Shown here: piece after piece, positions 26,877 to 34,905 of the stretch
Layout: each line of letters opens with the position of its first letter
Numbering within the stretch: the stretch's first letter is position 1
The notes under the pieces: model-generated
Seen by the model: only the letters and a program-made list of their open reading frames with translations
The model's database searches: none
What the model was told of the DNA's origin: nothing
Program-made: the position numbers and the translations under genes
NCBI RefSeq assembly: GCF_000255705.1
Contig: NZ_JH636443.1
Location: forward strand, 686,361 to 750,360
DNA: 64,000 nucleotides
From: Zavarzinella formosa DSM 19928
Lineage (GTDB): Bacteria; Planctomycetota; Planctomycetia; Gemmatales; Gemmataceae
Direction: 5' to 3'

Positions 26877-27575
26877 ATGCCTCTGCAAGATCACTTTCGA
26901 CCGCCGTTAAGCGTTCGTCGCCACTGGCACGCTTTCCACAATTCGTGGGCGACCTATCTGTCGTCCCAATTGAATCTCTGCCTGCCGGCCGGTTACTTTG
27001 CCGAGGCCAACGTGCAATTCGGCATCGAAATCGACGTGGCGACCTTCCGCGAAGGCCAACCGGCAACCATGCCGCCGACCGCTTGGACGGCCCCTCCCCC
27101 GTTGGATTCGATTCCGTTGCCGATGCTCGAAAACGTGGTGGAAATCGGCATCTTCTCCCAAGAAGGTGGTTCCGAACTGGCCGGGGCCATCGAGTTGGTC
27201 AGCCCGGCAAACAAGGACCGCCCCGCGCATCGGGATGCTTTCATCAACAAGTGTCTGACCTATCTGCAACGCGGCGTCGGCTTGGTCATCGTGGATGTGG
27301 TGACCGACCGCACCGCCAACATGCACCAAGAATTGCTGATGCGACTCGGCAGCCCGAACCCGGCGCCTCCTGTCCCGCTCTACGCCTCCGCCTATCGCCC
27401 GGCTGAACGAGACGGCGAACCAACCTTGGACATCTGGCACGAAGAACTTCGCCTCGGCGCCGACCTGCCAACCATGCCCCTCTGGCTGCGCGGCAACCTC
27501 TGCCTCCCCGTCGATCTTCAAGGCACTTACGACCGCACCTGCCGCGAACAACGGGTGACGACCGCCGAGGCGTGA
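26877..27575 (+). CDS. DUF4058-like protein of the PD-(D/E)XK nuclease-fold group
   Basis: A 232-residue protein starting MPLQDHFRPPLSVRRHWHAF, typical of a planctomycete/cyanobacterial family related to DUF4058. The core VVEIGIF...AGAIELVSPANKDRPAHR followed by INKCLTYLQRGVGLVIVDVV matches the E-x-x-SP-x-NK pattern of the PD-(D/E)XK fold, with possible active-site Glu and Lys. These proteins are usually present in many copies per genome and their function is unsettled. It follows the GH3-like gene by 19 bp on the same strand. Catalysis is possible but unproven. Confidence 0.65.
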   Translation: MPLQDHFRPPLSVRRHWHAFHNSWATYLSSQLNLCLPAGYFAEANVQFGIEIDVATFREGQPATMPPTAWTAPPPLDSIPLPMLENVVEIGIFSQEGGSELAGAIELVSPANKDRPAHRDAFINKCLTYLQRGVGLVIVDVVTDRTANMHQELLMRLGSPNPAPPVPLYASAYRPAERDGEPTLDIWHEELRLGADLPTMPLWLRGNLCLPVDLQGTYDRTCREQRVTTAEA

Positions 27576-27653
27576 GCAGGGAAACTCCCCTAATTCGGCC
27601 CGGATGTGATATTCTGCATGAACGAAGTATGTAGACGCTCGGGAAACAACCTG

Positions 27654-28751
27654 ATGATCGGTTCCGCAAGATTTCGGAATTTCAAGGCTCTGAAAGACGT
27701 GGAAATCACGTTTGACAGCCGCCTGACGGTGCTGGTCGGGCCGAATGGCAGCGGTAAATCGAGTGTGCTCACGGGAGTGAACTGGCTATGCCAAATGACC
27801 AGAAACACAGACAACAAACAGCAACTTATCAAATCACTTAACAATCGATCAAACAGTTGGATTGGCGGGGCAGACGGAAAATGGAGCATTGAATTTCGTG
27901 ATAATAACATGGTGTCAAACGGTATTCGTCTCCGATTTCAACCCACGTCTGTTGTGACAGACATGGCCGAGAAAACTCCGCCCCGCGATGCGGTTGTGGA
28001 ATGGATTTGCATTGGTGGCGAACTGGAGAACGTCGGATACGACAAATATCCGGAATCACTTTTGCACGCCGAATCTCGTTCTTCGCAATTGATTTGCCTG
28101 AATTCATCGGTCTTGGCTGCGCCATCGTCAACAAAAATGACCCCGCCCGATTTTTCCGAACGCGGGGAAGGGCTCGCGTCTTTGATGGCGTATTTTAAAC
28201 TCTATGACGAGCCAAAATTCAATCAAATCGAGGAACTGTTTCGATCAATCATTCCACAAGTGCGACGAATCCGAATTGAGCGGGTGAAAACGACGGGGGA
28301 AACACTCGGTGAGGGACTATTGTTTGACTTGACCGGACGCATGGGTGTTCGCGCGTCAGCCATGAGTGATGGCACGTTATACGCACTTGGATTGATTGTT
28401 AAAATTCTCGATCCCCAGCGGCCGGATGTTCTTTTGATTGACGATGTGGAACACGGATTTCATCCGAGGGCACAGCTACAGCTTGTGGAATTGCTGCGCA
28501 AATTGCTTGATGAGATACCCGATCTCCAAATCATCGCCACGACGCATTCACCGTTCATTCTTGATCGATTGAACTGGAACGAAGTGAGGGTGACCGGTCT
28601 TCGGGAAGACGGCTCGGTGGCGATTGCCAAAATCGAGGATCATCCGCAGATTGATCGCTGGAAAGAGGACATGACGCCCGGTGAATTCTGGACAACCTTT
28701 TATGAAAACTGGGTCGCCGAACAACAACCAACAACCCTTCAATCCGCCTGA
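27654..28751 (+). CDS. AAA/ABC-type ATPase of the OLD/RecF-like group, first gene of a two-gene cassette
   Basis: A 365-residue ATPase. Residues 1-36 give ARFRNFKALKDVEITF and Walker A GPNGSGKS (29-36). A divergent middle of about 150 residues follows, then the signature-like MSDGTLYALGLIVKIL, Walker B LLIDDVEHGFHP (about 259-270) and the H-loop ATTHSPFIL (about 295-303). This is the layout of AAA_21/AAA_15 ATPases seen in OLD, PARIS AriA and other anti-phage modules. The start at 27654 fits the family's MI-x-x-RFRNFK beginning; the frame is open to a GTG at 27606. Its TGA overlaps the next ATG by one base. The middle part is clearly AT-richer than flanking genes, a sign of transfer. Confidence 0.82.
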   Translation: MIGSARFRNFKALKDVEITFDSRLTVLVGPNGSGKSSVLTGVNWLCQMTRNTDNKQQLIKSLNNRSNSWIGGADGKWSIEFRDNNMVSNGIRLRFQPTSVVTDMAEKTPPRDAVVEWICIGGELENVGYDKYPESLLHAESRSSQLICLNSSVLAAPSSTKMTPPDFSERGEGLASLMAYFKLYDEPKFNQIEELFRSIIPQVRRIRIERVKTTGETLGEGLLFDLTGRMGVRASAMSDGTLYALGLIVKILDPQRPDVLLIDDVEHGFHPRAQLQLVELLRKLLDEIPDLQIIATTHSPFILDRLNWNEVRVTGLREDGSVAIAKIEDHPQIDRWKEDMTPGEFWTTFYENWVAEQQPTTLQSA

Positions 28752-29494
28752 TGCCACTTTCCATCGCCATCGTTTGCGAAGCCCCGGCCGACGCTCGCAC
28801 CGTGCGGGCTCTGGCCGAACGTGTGTTGATGGAATCGTGTGATTGGATCGAGGCTGAAACCTTGGCCGATCACATTGAATGGCGGGGCTTCCGCAAGTCC
28901 GAAACACATCTTGAGTGGATGGGACGCGGAGGCGTCCAAGATCTGGCGAAAGAGCTTGGAATCAGGGTTCGCTGGCGTCTCAACGAACCCATTCCTCAAT
29001 ATGGCCATACGACATTGAAAGCCATTCAAGTTTTGATTGCCTCGCCGGACCCCGTGGATGGGATGGTTTTGATACCAGATTCGGACAATCGATTGGAACG
29101 CCGGAATGGCTTGCTTCAAGGGCGAGAACATTTTTCACATACCAAAGTCCCGATCATCGTCGGCTTGGCCCACACCAAACGAGAATGCTGGCACATTGCC
29201 GGCTTCACGCCAACAGACAAACACGAAGAAACGAGGCTGGACGAAACCCGGGCACTATTGGAATTCGACCCCACAAAACTGGCGCACAAATTGACCGGCG
29301 GCCAAGGGGAGGCACGCTGCCCCAAACGGGTGTTGGCGTTCTTAACCCAAGACAATTGGAAGCGTGAAATGGAATGCTTGCAGACCCCGTTTCCGGCGCT
29401 CGAAGATCGCGGATCGGAAACGGGGCTACCGGAGTTTTTGGCGGAGTTGAGAACCCGTCTGACACCGGCATTTGGCGGCTCGCCGCGACAATAA
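28751..29494 (+). CDS. TOPRIM/DUF4276-like putative nuclease, partner of the upstream ATPase
   Basis: A 247-residue protein coupled to the ATPase by a one-base stop/start overlap (TGATG). The order of motifs fits a TOPRIM-type fold. A first strand with an acidic residue is IAIVCEAPADARTV (Glu10, Asp14). A D-x-D pair lies in GMVLIPDSDNRLERR (Asp110, Asp112). A later HTKRECWHIAGF (Glu145, Trp147) resembles the E-x-W segment of DUF4276 proteins. TOPRIM partners of such ATPases act as DNA or tRNA nucleases in several anti-phage systems. The exact family is not certain from reading alone. The next gene is convergent, so the cassette is just these two genes. Confidence 0.6.
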   Translation: MPLSIAIVCEAPADARTVRALAERVLMESCDWIEAETLADHIEWRGFRKSETHLEWMGRGGVQDLAKELGIRVRWRLNEPIPQYGHTTLKAIQVLIASPDPVDGMVLIPDSDNRLERRNGLLQGREHFSHTKVPIIVGLAHTKRECWHIAGFTPTDKHEETRLDETRALLEFDPTKLAHKLTGGQGEARCPKRVLAFLTQDNWKREMECLQTPFPALEDRGSETGLPEFLAELRTRLTPAFGGSPRQ

Positions 29495-29537
29495 ACGACA
29501 GTTCACGTCAAACGACTCTCTCGTCCACCTACCTCAA

Positions 29538-30719
29538 TCACCCTCCCCGCAAATCCTCCATCACTTGAGTCGCGTCGTTGGCGGCGGCTTGTTGGGCGAT
29601 GGCGGCGAGGCGGATTTCTTCTTGTGATTCCCGGTAGCCCTCCTCGGTTCCCATCAGTTCGCCCCACGGCCGGAAACCATCGACGTGCATGCAGACGGCC
29701 TTGATGCCGGCCATCAGGGGCATGGCCAAAAACAGGCCGGGGGTGCCCCAGACGAGATCCCAGAAGAGACAGGCCAGCATCACCGTCGTGGCGTTCAAGT
29801 CCATCGTCCGGCTCATCACCAGCGGCACAATCAGATAACCCTCGACGGTCACCACGATCATGTACATGACCATGATAATCAAAGCGGTTCCCGGCCCGAC
29901 ATGGAGCAAGGCATCCAGCAACGGGGGAACCCCGGCGATCAGGGTGCCGATGTAGGGGACATAACAGAGGATGGCCGTGAACAAGGCCCATGTCCACGGT
30001 TGGCGCAAATCAAACAGCGTGTATACGACGCCGAGGAACAGGCCGAGACCGATGTTCACCACCGTCCGCCAGATCAGATAAGAGCGGACGGCCGATCCCA
30101 TGTCCGTGAGGATTTTGGTAGCCTGCGTTTGTTCCACGCGGGTCGGGCCGAAAATCCCCTTGATGCGTTCGGCCAGAAACTCCCCCTCCATCAGCATGAA
30201 CAACAGGATGAACAAAATCACAATGCTTTGAAACAGCCAGTTGGCGGCGATCTTCGAGAGGTTTAGCAACGTGTCGGTGACGTATCCGCCTTCGAGGAAT
30301 TTGGTGACGTAGGCATAGGCCGTCGAATCGGCCGGTTCTTTGGGAAGTACCCGGTCCACGGCGGTCGGAAACATCGTCCCGAACGACTCGCGGGACTTTG
30401 TGTACATCCGTTCCAACTGTTCCGGATTGCGGGGATTCGGCAGTTCTTCCAAAGTCTGCGGCAGCGCCAAGGCAAAGCCCGAGAAGATGCCGAGATTGGC
30501 CACGACCAGCAGGCTGATGACGGTGATGCACGACGCCGCCCACGGCAGTTTGAAACGGTGATGCAGCCAACTGGCGGCCGGCCAGAGGATGACGGCCAGC
30601 AGCGCCGCGATGACCAGCGGAATGAAAATCGAATGCCCCAGATAAAGGGCCAGAGTCGCGCCCAAGAGAGCGAGGACGTTCAGGCCGATCCGGGTGGCGG
30701 CGGTCAGGTTCAAGTTCAT
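29538..30719 (-). CDS. AI-2E family transporter
   Basis: A 393-residue integral membrane protein with paired helices at the N-terminus (LNVLALLGATLALYLG; IFIPLVIAALLAVILWPAAS), a soluble region of about 70 residues, and a C-terminal helix bundle containing YLIWRTVVNIGLGLFLGVVY and ILCYVPYIGTLIAGVPPLLDAL. The latter segments are the AI-2E/PerM (TqsA-like) signature. Members export or exchange small solutes, including autoinducer-2 in some bacteria and Na+/H+ in others, so the substrate is open. It is convergent with the ATPase/TOPRIM cassette. Confidence 0.88.
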   Translation of the reverse strand: MNLNLTAATRIGLNVLALLGATLALYLGHSIFIPLVIAALLAVILWPAASWLHHRFKLPWAASCITVISLLVVANLGIFSGFALALPQTLEELPNPRNPEQLERMYTKSRESFGTMFPTAVDRVLPKEPADSTAYAYVTKFLEGGYVTDTLLNLSKIAANWLFQSIVILFILLFMLMEGEFLAERIKGIFGPTRVEQTQATKILTDMGSAVRSYLIWRTVVNIGLGLFLGVVYTLFDLRQPWTWALFTAILCYVPYIGTLIAGVPPLLDALLHVGPGTALIIMVMYMIVVTVEGYLIVPLVMSRTMDLNATTVMLACLFWDLVWGTPGLFLAMPLMAGIKAVCMHVDGFRPWGELMGTEEGYRESQEEIRLAAIAQQAAANDATQVMEDLRGG

Positions 30720-30783
30720 CGGAATCCGACTGAGGGTGACGGGGTGATCGACGAAACTCCGGGCCGGGGAGAGCGGCTTTTGT

Positions 30784-31386
30784 CTATCGTATCAAACCAA
30801 CCGGGCTGTTCTCCGGTTCCAAATCACGCTTTATCGGCATCGCCAGCAACACCGCCAGCCCCGTGAACACCGCCAGCCCGACCCATCGGATCGGGCCGGT
30901 TTCGTAAACAACCGTGCCATTGAACATGATGAACGCGAAGAACCCATGCAGGGCGATTTCCCCCCGGCGGGAGCGAGTCGCGTAGCCGCCGGGCGAGAGC
31001 CACCACCACAGCACATCGGCGATCCATCCGAGGGTGAACAGGTAAGAAACGAAGATGCCCGGCCCGTAACCGGAGGTTTCCTCCACATGATCGAAGGCCC
31101 GGCCATGCGACCAACCGTGAATGCGGGCAAAGGCCGTCGCCACATGGATCACGAAGGCGACGCATCCCGTTGTCCACCACGCCCGTGTTTCCGGCGTGCG
31201 GCCAAGCCGGATTCGGCAGGCGACGGCGATGGTCCAACACAGAAACATCACACGGGCGGTCCACCGGGTATCAAAGTCGGCGGGGTCATCCACTTGGAGC
31301 CAGCGAGAGGCGGCGAACACGGCCATGATCGCCGGAATCCCGACGGCGAGGGAAAACACGAGTGGGCGGCGGGGAAGCATTGCCAT
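30784..31386 (-). CDS. Hypothetical integral membrane protein
   Basis: About 200 residues with roughly five or six membrane helices (VFSLAVGIPAIMAVFAA; WTARVMFLCWTIAVACRI; WWTTGCVAFVIHVATAF; GIFVSYLFTLGWIADVLWWW; IALHGFFAFIMFNGTVVYE; WVGLAVFTGLAVLLAMPIK). I do not recognise the family. Several starts are possible: 31440 (MFYSG), 31386 (MAMLPRR) and 31380. 31386 is chosen for a GGTGG stretch a few bases upstream and a conventional membrane start. It is divergent from pyruvate kinase, with very little space between the two. Confidence 0.6.
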   Translation of the reverse strand: MAMLPRRPLVFSLAVGIPAIMAVFAASRWLQVDDPADFDTRWTARVMFLCWTIAVACRIRLGRTPETRAWWTTGCVAFVIHVATAFARIHGWSHGRAFDHVEETSGYGPGIFVSYLFTLGWIADVLWWWLSPGGYATRSRRGEIALHGFFAFIMFNGTVVYETGPIRWVGLAVFTGLAVLLAMPIKRDLEPENSPVGLIR

Positions 31387-31460
31387 AGACCACCCACCGT
31401 AACCTCTCTCAATGCGTTTGGCCAGCCCCGAGTAAAACATCCGTGAGCCAATCCACCGCC

Positions 31461-32900
31461 ATGCCACGCCGCACCCGCATCGTCGCCACCCTCGGCCCGG
31501 CCACCGATCCCCCGGAAATCCTGCGGGCCATCCTGCGGGCGGGAGTGGATGTCGCCCGCGTGAACTTCTCGCACGGGACAGACGAGGAACATCTCGGCCG
31601 CATCGCCCGACTGCGGGAAGCGGCGGCCGAACTCGGCAAAAACGTCGCCGTCCTCGCCGACCTGCCGGGGCCAAAACTTCGCGTCCGCTTGAAGGAACCG
31701 CGTGACTTGAAGATCGGCGACGAGGTTATTTTTAGCATCAGCCACGATCCGATCAACAGCACGGACCTGACCATCACCGAGCCGGAAATGCTGGCCGATG
31801 TGAAGCCGGACGACCGCATTTTGCTGGACGACGGCCGCTTGCAACTCATCGCCGGGCGTGCGGAGAATCAACGCCTGTTCACCAAAGTGAAGATGGGCGG
31901 GAAACTCCTGCCAAACAAGGGCGTGAACCTGCCGGACACCCCCCTGACCATCCCGGCCCTCACCGACCGGGACCGGGAAGCCATCGCCATCGCGGCGAAG
32001 GGGAACGTGGACTGGCTGGCCCTCTCGTTCGCCCGAAATCCGGAGGCCGCCGGCGAACTGCGAACGGAAGCACTCAAGCACGGGCTAAACGTGCCAGTGC
32101 TGGCGAAGATCGAGCGCCCGGAGGCCGTGGAAGCGGCCGAGGCCATCATCGCCGCGTTTGACGGCATCATGGTGGCGCGGGGTGACTTGGGTGTTGAAAT
32201 TCCGCTGGAACGGGTGCCGACCGCCCAAAAACGATTGATCGCCCTCGCCCGCGTGGCCGGGAAGCCGGTCATCACGGCGACGGACATGCTCGACTCGATG
32301 CGGCAAAACCCCCGCCCGACACGGGCCGAAGCCGGGGACGTGGCCAACGCCATTTACGACGGGACGGATGCCGTCATGCTCTCCGGGGAAACGGCCGTCG
32401 GCCTGTACCCGGTGGATGCCGTCGAGTGCATGTCCCGCATTGCGTTGGAAGCCGAATCGCACCTACTGGAACTCGGACACCTCGGAGTCGAATTGCGACT
32501 GACCGATTTGAGCATCGACGATCACATCACGGAAATGGTCGTCGAACTCGCCGACCGCGTCGGGGCCGATGCCATCATCACGCCGACGATCTCGGGAAGA
32601 ACCGCCCGCCTGCTCGCCCGGCACCGGCCCAAGGCGACGGTGATTGCCCCGGCCCCGACGGAGTCCATCCTCCGGCAAATGGCCGTCGTCTGGGGGCTTC
32701 AACCGGTGTTGATGGATTACTGCCGCCGCACCGGGGACGACCGCATCACCGGCGCCGTCCAGGCCGCTTTTGACCAAAAGGTGATCGAGGCCGGCAACCT
32801 GTTGGTGGTGCTGGCCGGCCACCCGGTGGAGGGGGGCGCGCATCTGCCGACCATCCGGCTCACCCGCGTCGGCGCCGGGGGAGCGGCCTGCGAACCTTGA
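31461..32900 (+). CDS. pyk: Pyruvate kinase
   Basis: A 479-residue glycolytic enzyme that makes ATP and pyruvate from phosphoenolpyruvate and ADP. Motifs are RIVATLGPATD at the start, VDVARVNFSHGT, the metal/phosphate site KIERPEAVEA and DGIMVARGDLGVEIPLERV, GKPVITATDMLDSM with the P-loop-like Thr, and NAIYDGTDAVMLSGETAVGLYPV. The C-terminal domain is present in full. A GTG at 31443 is a possible earlier start; the ATG at 31461 matches the family's beginning. It stands alone on this strand between a divergent membrane gene and a small lipoprotein gene. Confidence 0.96.
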   Translation: MPRRTRIVATLGPATDPPEILRAILRAGVDVARVNFSHGTDEEHLGRIARLREAAAELGKNVAVLADLPGPKLRVRLKEPRDLKIGDEVIFSISHDPINSTDLTITEPEMLADVKPDDRILLDDGRLQLIAGRAENQRLFTKVKMGGKLLPNKGVNLPDTPLTIPALTDRDREAIAIAAKGNVDWLALSFARNPEAAGELRTEALKHGLNVPVLAKIERPEAVEAAEAIIAAFDGIMVARGDLGVEIPLERVPTAQKRLIALARVAGKPVITATDMLDSMRQNPRPTRAEAGDVANAIYDGTDAVMLSGETAVGLYPVDAVECMSRIALEAESHLLELGHLGVELRLTDLSIDDHITEMVVELADRVGADAIITPTISGRTARLLARHRPKATVIAPAPTESILRQMAVVWGLQPVLMDYCRRTGDDRITGAVQAAFDQKVIEAGNLLVVLAGHPVEGGAHLPTIRLTRVGAGGAACEP

Positions 32901-32955
32901 TTGAAGATGTCATTGGGGGGTTGGTTTTCTCTGGCGTCTTGGAGGAGGGCCGACC

Positions 32956-33432
32956 ATGAGAATGTTCAAAAGGCTGGCTCTGATTGTGGCGGCCCTTGTC
33001 GCCGGATGCGGCTTCTTGATGATTTTTGGAATGGATAAACGCGGCGTTGGTTCTTTCGATCAGCCGGTCATCATCGATTCGCCCAAACCTATCCGGCGTG
33101 TCCTCTATTGTGACGGGACATTTGATGACGACATTCGACAGCAGGCGGAGAATGATGCCGATACTCGCATGCTCGGCCCTGATGACCATATCGATTTATG
33201 TACGGACAACCGGCATGTATTATTCGTTGGCTACAAGGCTGAAGTCGTGAACAATCAGTTTACAGCCCACATCAAGTTCACCACCCGGTCAGGATCATTG
33301 CGGGGTGAACAAGTATATCATCGGTCCCATCTTGTTATTTATGCAGAATTCGCCGACGGAAGCCGGGCGTGCCGGTTCGTGGATATTCCACCCGGAATAG
33401 AGCACGAGCCATTTGTGGTCAACATGCCATAG
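32956..33432 (+). CDS. Hypothetical lipoprotein
   Basis: A 158-residue protein with the start MRMFKRLALIVAALVAGCGF, which carries a lipobox (VAGC). A strong ribosome site, GGAGGAGGGC, precedes the ATG. The mature part looks beta-rich (NRHVLFVGYKAEVVNNQFTA; HLVIYAEFADGSRACRFVD), with no motif that I can assign. The gene has a lower GC content than pyk before it and the enolase-type gene after it, and a GC-rich hairpin follows its stop. Confidence 0.65.
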   Translation: MRMFKRLALIVAALVAGCGFLMIFGMDKRGVGSFDQPVIIDSPKPIRRVLYCDGTFDDDIRQQAENDADTRMLGPDDHIDLCTDNRHVLFVGYKAEVVNNQFTAHIKFTTRSGSLRGEQVYHRSHLVIYAEFADGSRACRFVDIPPGIEHEPFVVNMP

Positions 33433-33455
33433 ATATTCTCCATGAAGGATGAAAA

Positions 33456-33475
33456 GGGGCCGGGGAAGCGGCCCC
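33456..33475 (+). terminator. Possible terminator hairpin after the lipoprotein gene
   Basis: A 7-bp GC-only stem (GGGGCCG with CGGCCCC) and a 6-base loop 24 bp after the stop codon. No T-run follows, so intrinsic termination is uncertain; it could also be the top of the leader of the next gene. Confidence 0.35.
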
Positions 33476-33520
33476 GTCGCGGAGGATTTGGCGAAGTTCA
33501 TTCTCAATTGAAAGCAACTC

Positions 33521-34879
33521 ATGTCAAAGCAAACAGATGTCCGCATCCGCGAAGTACGGTTTGAATACGAAGATTATCTTTACCGCACGCCGATCAAATT
33601 CGGCGGCGTCGCCCTCGACCGGGTGACGTTGTTGAACGCCCATGTCACGGTCGAAACCTTCATGGGCACGATTGCCCGCGGGTTTGGGTCGATGCCGATG
33701 GGCAATGTCTGGGCGTATCCATCCAAGAACATGACGTACTTTCAAACGCTTGATGCGATGAAAGCCGTCACGACGCAACTGGCCAAAATGTATGGCGAAT
33801 ATGCCGAATTCGGCCATCCCATCGACATCACTTGGGCTCTGGAACACCAGTTCCCGGCAATGACGGCCGAAGTGGGGCGATCAATCCAATCGGCCGATCC
33901 GATTCCGCTGTTGGCGACATTGGTGTGCGCCAGCCCCTTCGATGCGGCCCTGCACGATGCCTACGGCAAAGCCCATCGGCTCAATTGCTATTCGACCTAT
34001 GGCCCGGAGTTCTTGTCGCATGATCTCGGGCATTATCTGGGCAAGGAGTTCGCGGGCGAGCAATTGGAGAATTACATCTCCCCGGTGGCCCAACCCCGGA
34101 TGCCGATGTATCACCTCGTCGGGGCGCTCGACCCGTTGACAACCGCCGATGTCAAGCAACCCGTCGGGGACGGCCTGCCGGAAACCCTTGCGGAGTGGAT
34201 TCCCTTCAACGGGCTGACACATCTGAAGATCAAGCTGAACGGGGACGACATCGGCTGGGACGTTGATCGCGTCGTCGGCGTGGACCGTGTGGCCGCCGAG
34301 CAGCAGGCGAAGCGGGGGATCACCACATGGTTCTACTCGCTGGACTTCAACGAGAAGTGCGGCAATGTCGCCTATTTGCTGGAGTTTCTGCGACGAGTCA
34401 AAGACCAAACCCCGGCCGGGTTTGATCGCATCCAGTACATCGAACAGCCGACTAAACGGGATTTGAAGGCCGACCGGGCGAACACGATGCACGAGGCCGC
34501 CAAACTCCGGCCGGTGGTGATTGATGAATCGCTGCTCGACTTGGAAAGCCTGCGACTCGCCAAGGAAATGGGCTACACCGGGGCCGCGTTGAAGGCGTGC
34601 AAAGGGCAGACGCAATCGCTGCTGATGGGGGCGGCCGCCAAGAAAGACGGCCTGTTCCTGTGCGTTCAGGATCTCACTTGCGTCGGCGCCTCGATCATCC
34701 ACTCGGCCGGGTTGGCCGCCCACATTCCGGGGATTGTCGCCATCGAATCCAACGGCCGGCAATATTGCCCGGTGGCCAACAAGCCTTGGGAAGACAAGTT
34801 TCCCGGCATGTTCAAGATCACCGACGGCACGATGCAAACCGGCCTGTTGGACGGCGTGGGGTTGGGGGCCATTGTGTAA
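33521..34879 (+). CDS. Enolase-superfamily enzyme (mandelate racemase/muconate lactonizing type)
   Basis: A 452-residue enzyme with an N-terminal capping domain and a C-terminal barrel. Superfamily markers are THLKIKLNGDD (the K-x-K catalytic strand), YSLDFNEKCGN, YIEQPT and VIDESLLDLE (three acidic metal ligands at strand ends), and LKACKGQTQS with a further Lys. Members abstract a proton next to a carboxylate, as in sugar-acid dehydratases, epimerases and cycloisomerases. The reaction cannot be read from the sequence. It is longer than the usual 360-400 residues because of an extended N-terminal part. The start ATG follows a short GC-rich leader; no operon partners are seen. Confidence 0.85.
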   Translation: MSKQTDVRIREVRFEYEDYLYRTPIKFGGVALDRVTLLNAHVTVETFMGTIARGFGSMPMGNVWAYPSKNMTYFQTLDAMKAVTTQLAKMYGEYAEFGHPIDITWALEHQFPAMTAEVGRSIQSADPIPLLATLVCASPFDAALHDAYGKAHRLNCYSTYGPEFLSHDLGHYLGKEFAGEQLENYISPVAQPRMPMYHLVGALDPLTTADVKQPVGDGLPETLAEWIPFNGLTHLKIKLNGDDIGWDVDRVVGVDRVAAEQQAKRGITTWFYSLDFNEKCGNVAYLLEFLRRVKDQTPAGFDRIQYIEQPTKRDLKADRANTMHEAAKLRPVVIDESLLDLESLRLAKEMGYTGAALKACKGQTQSLLMGAAAKKDGLFLCVQDLTCVGASIIHSAGLAAHIPGIVAIESNGRQYCPVANKPWEDKFPGMFKITDGTMQTGLLDGVGLGAIV

Positions 34880-34905
34880 GGTTCTGTCGCCCCCAACGGC
34901 CGGCG

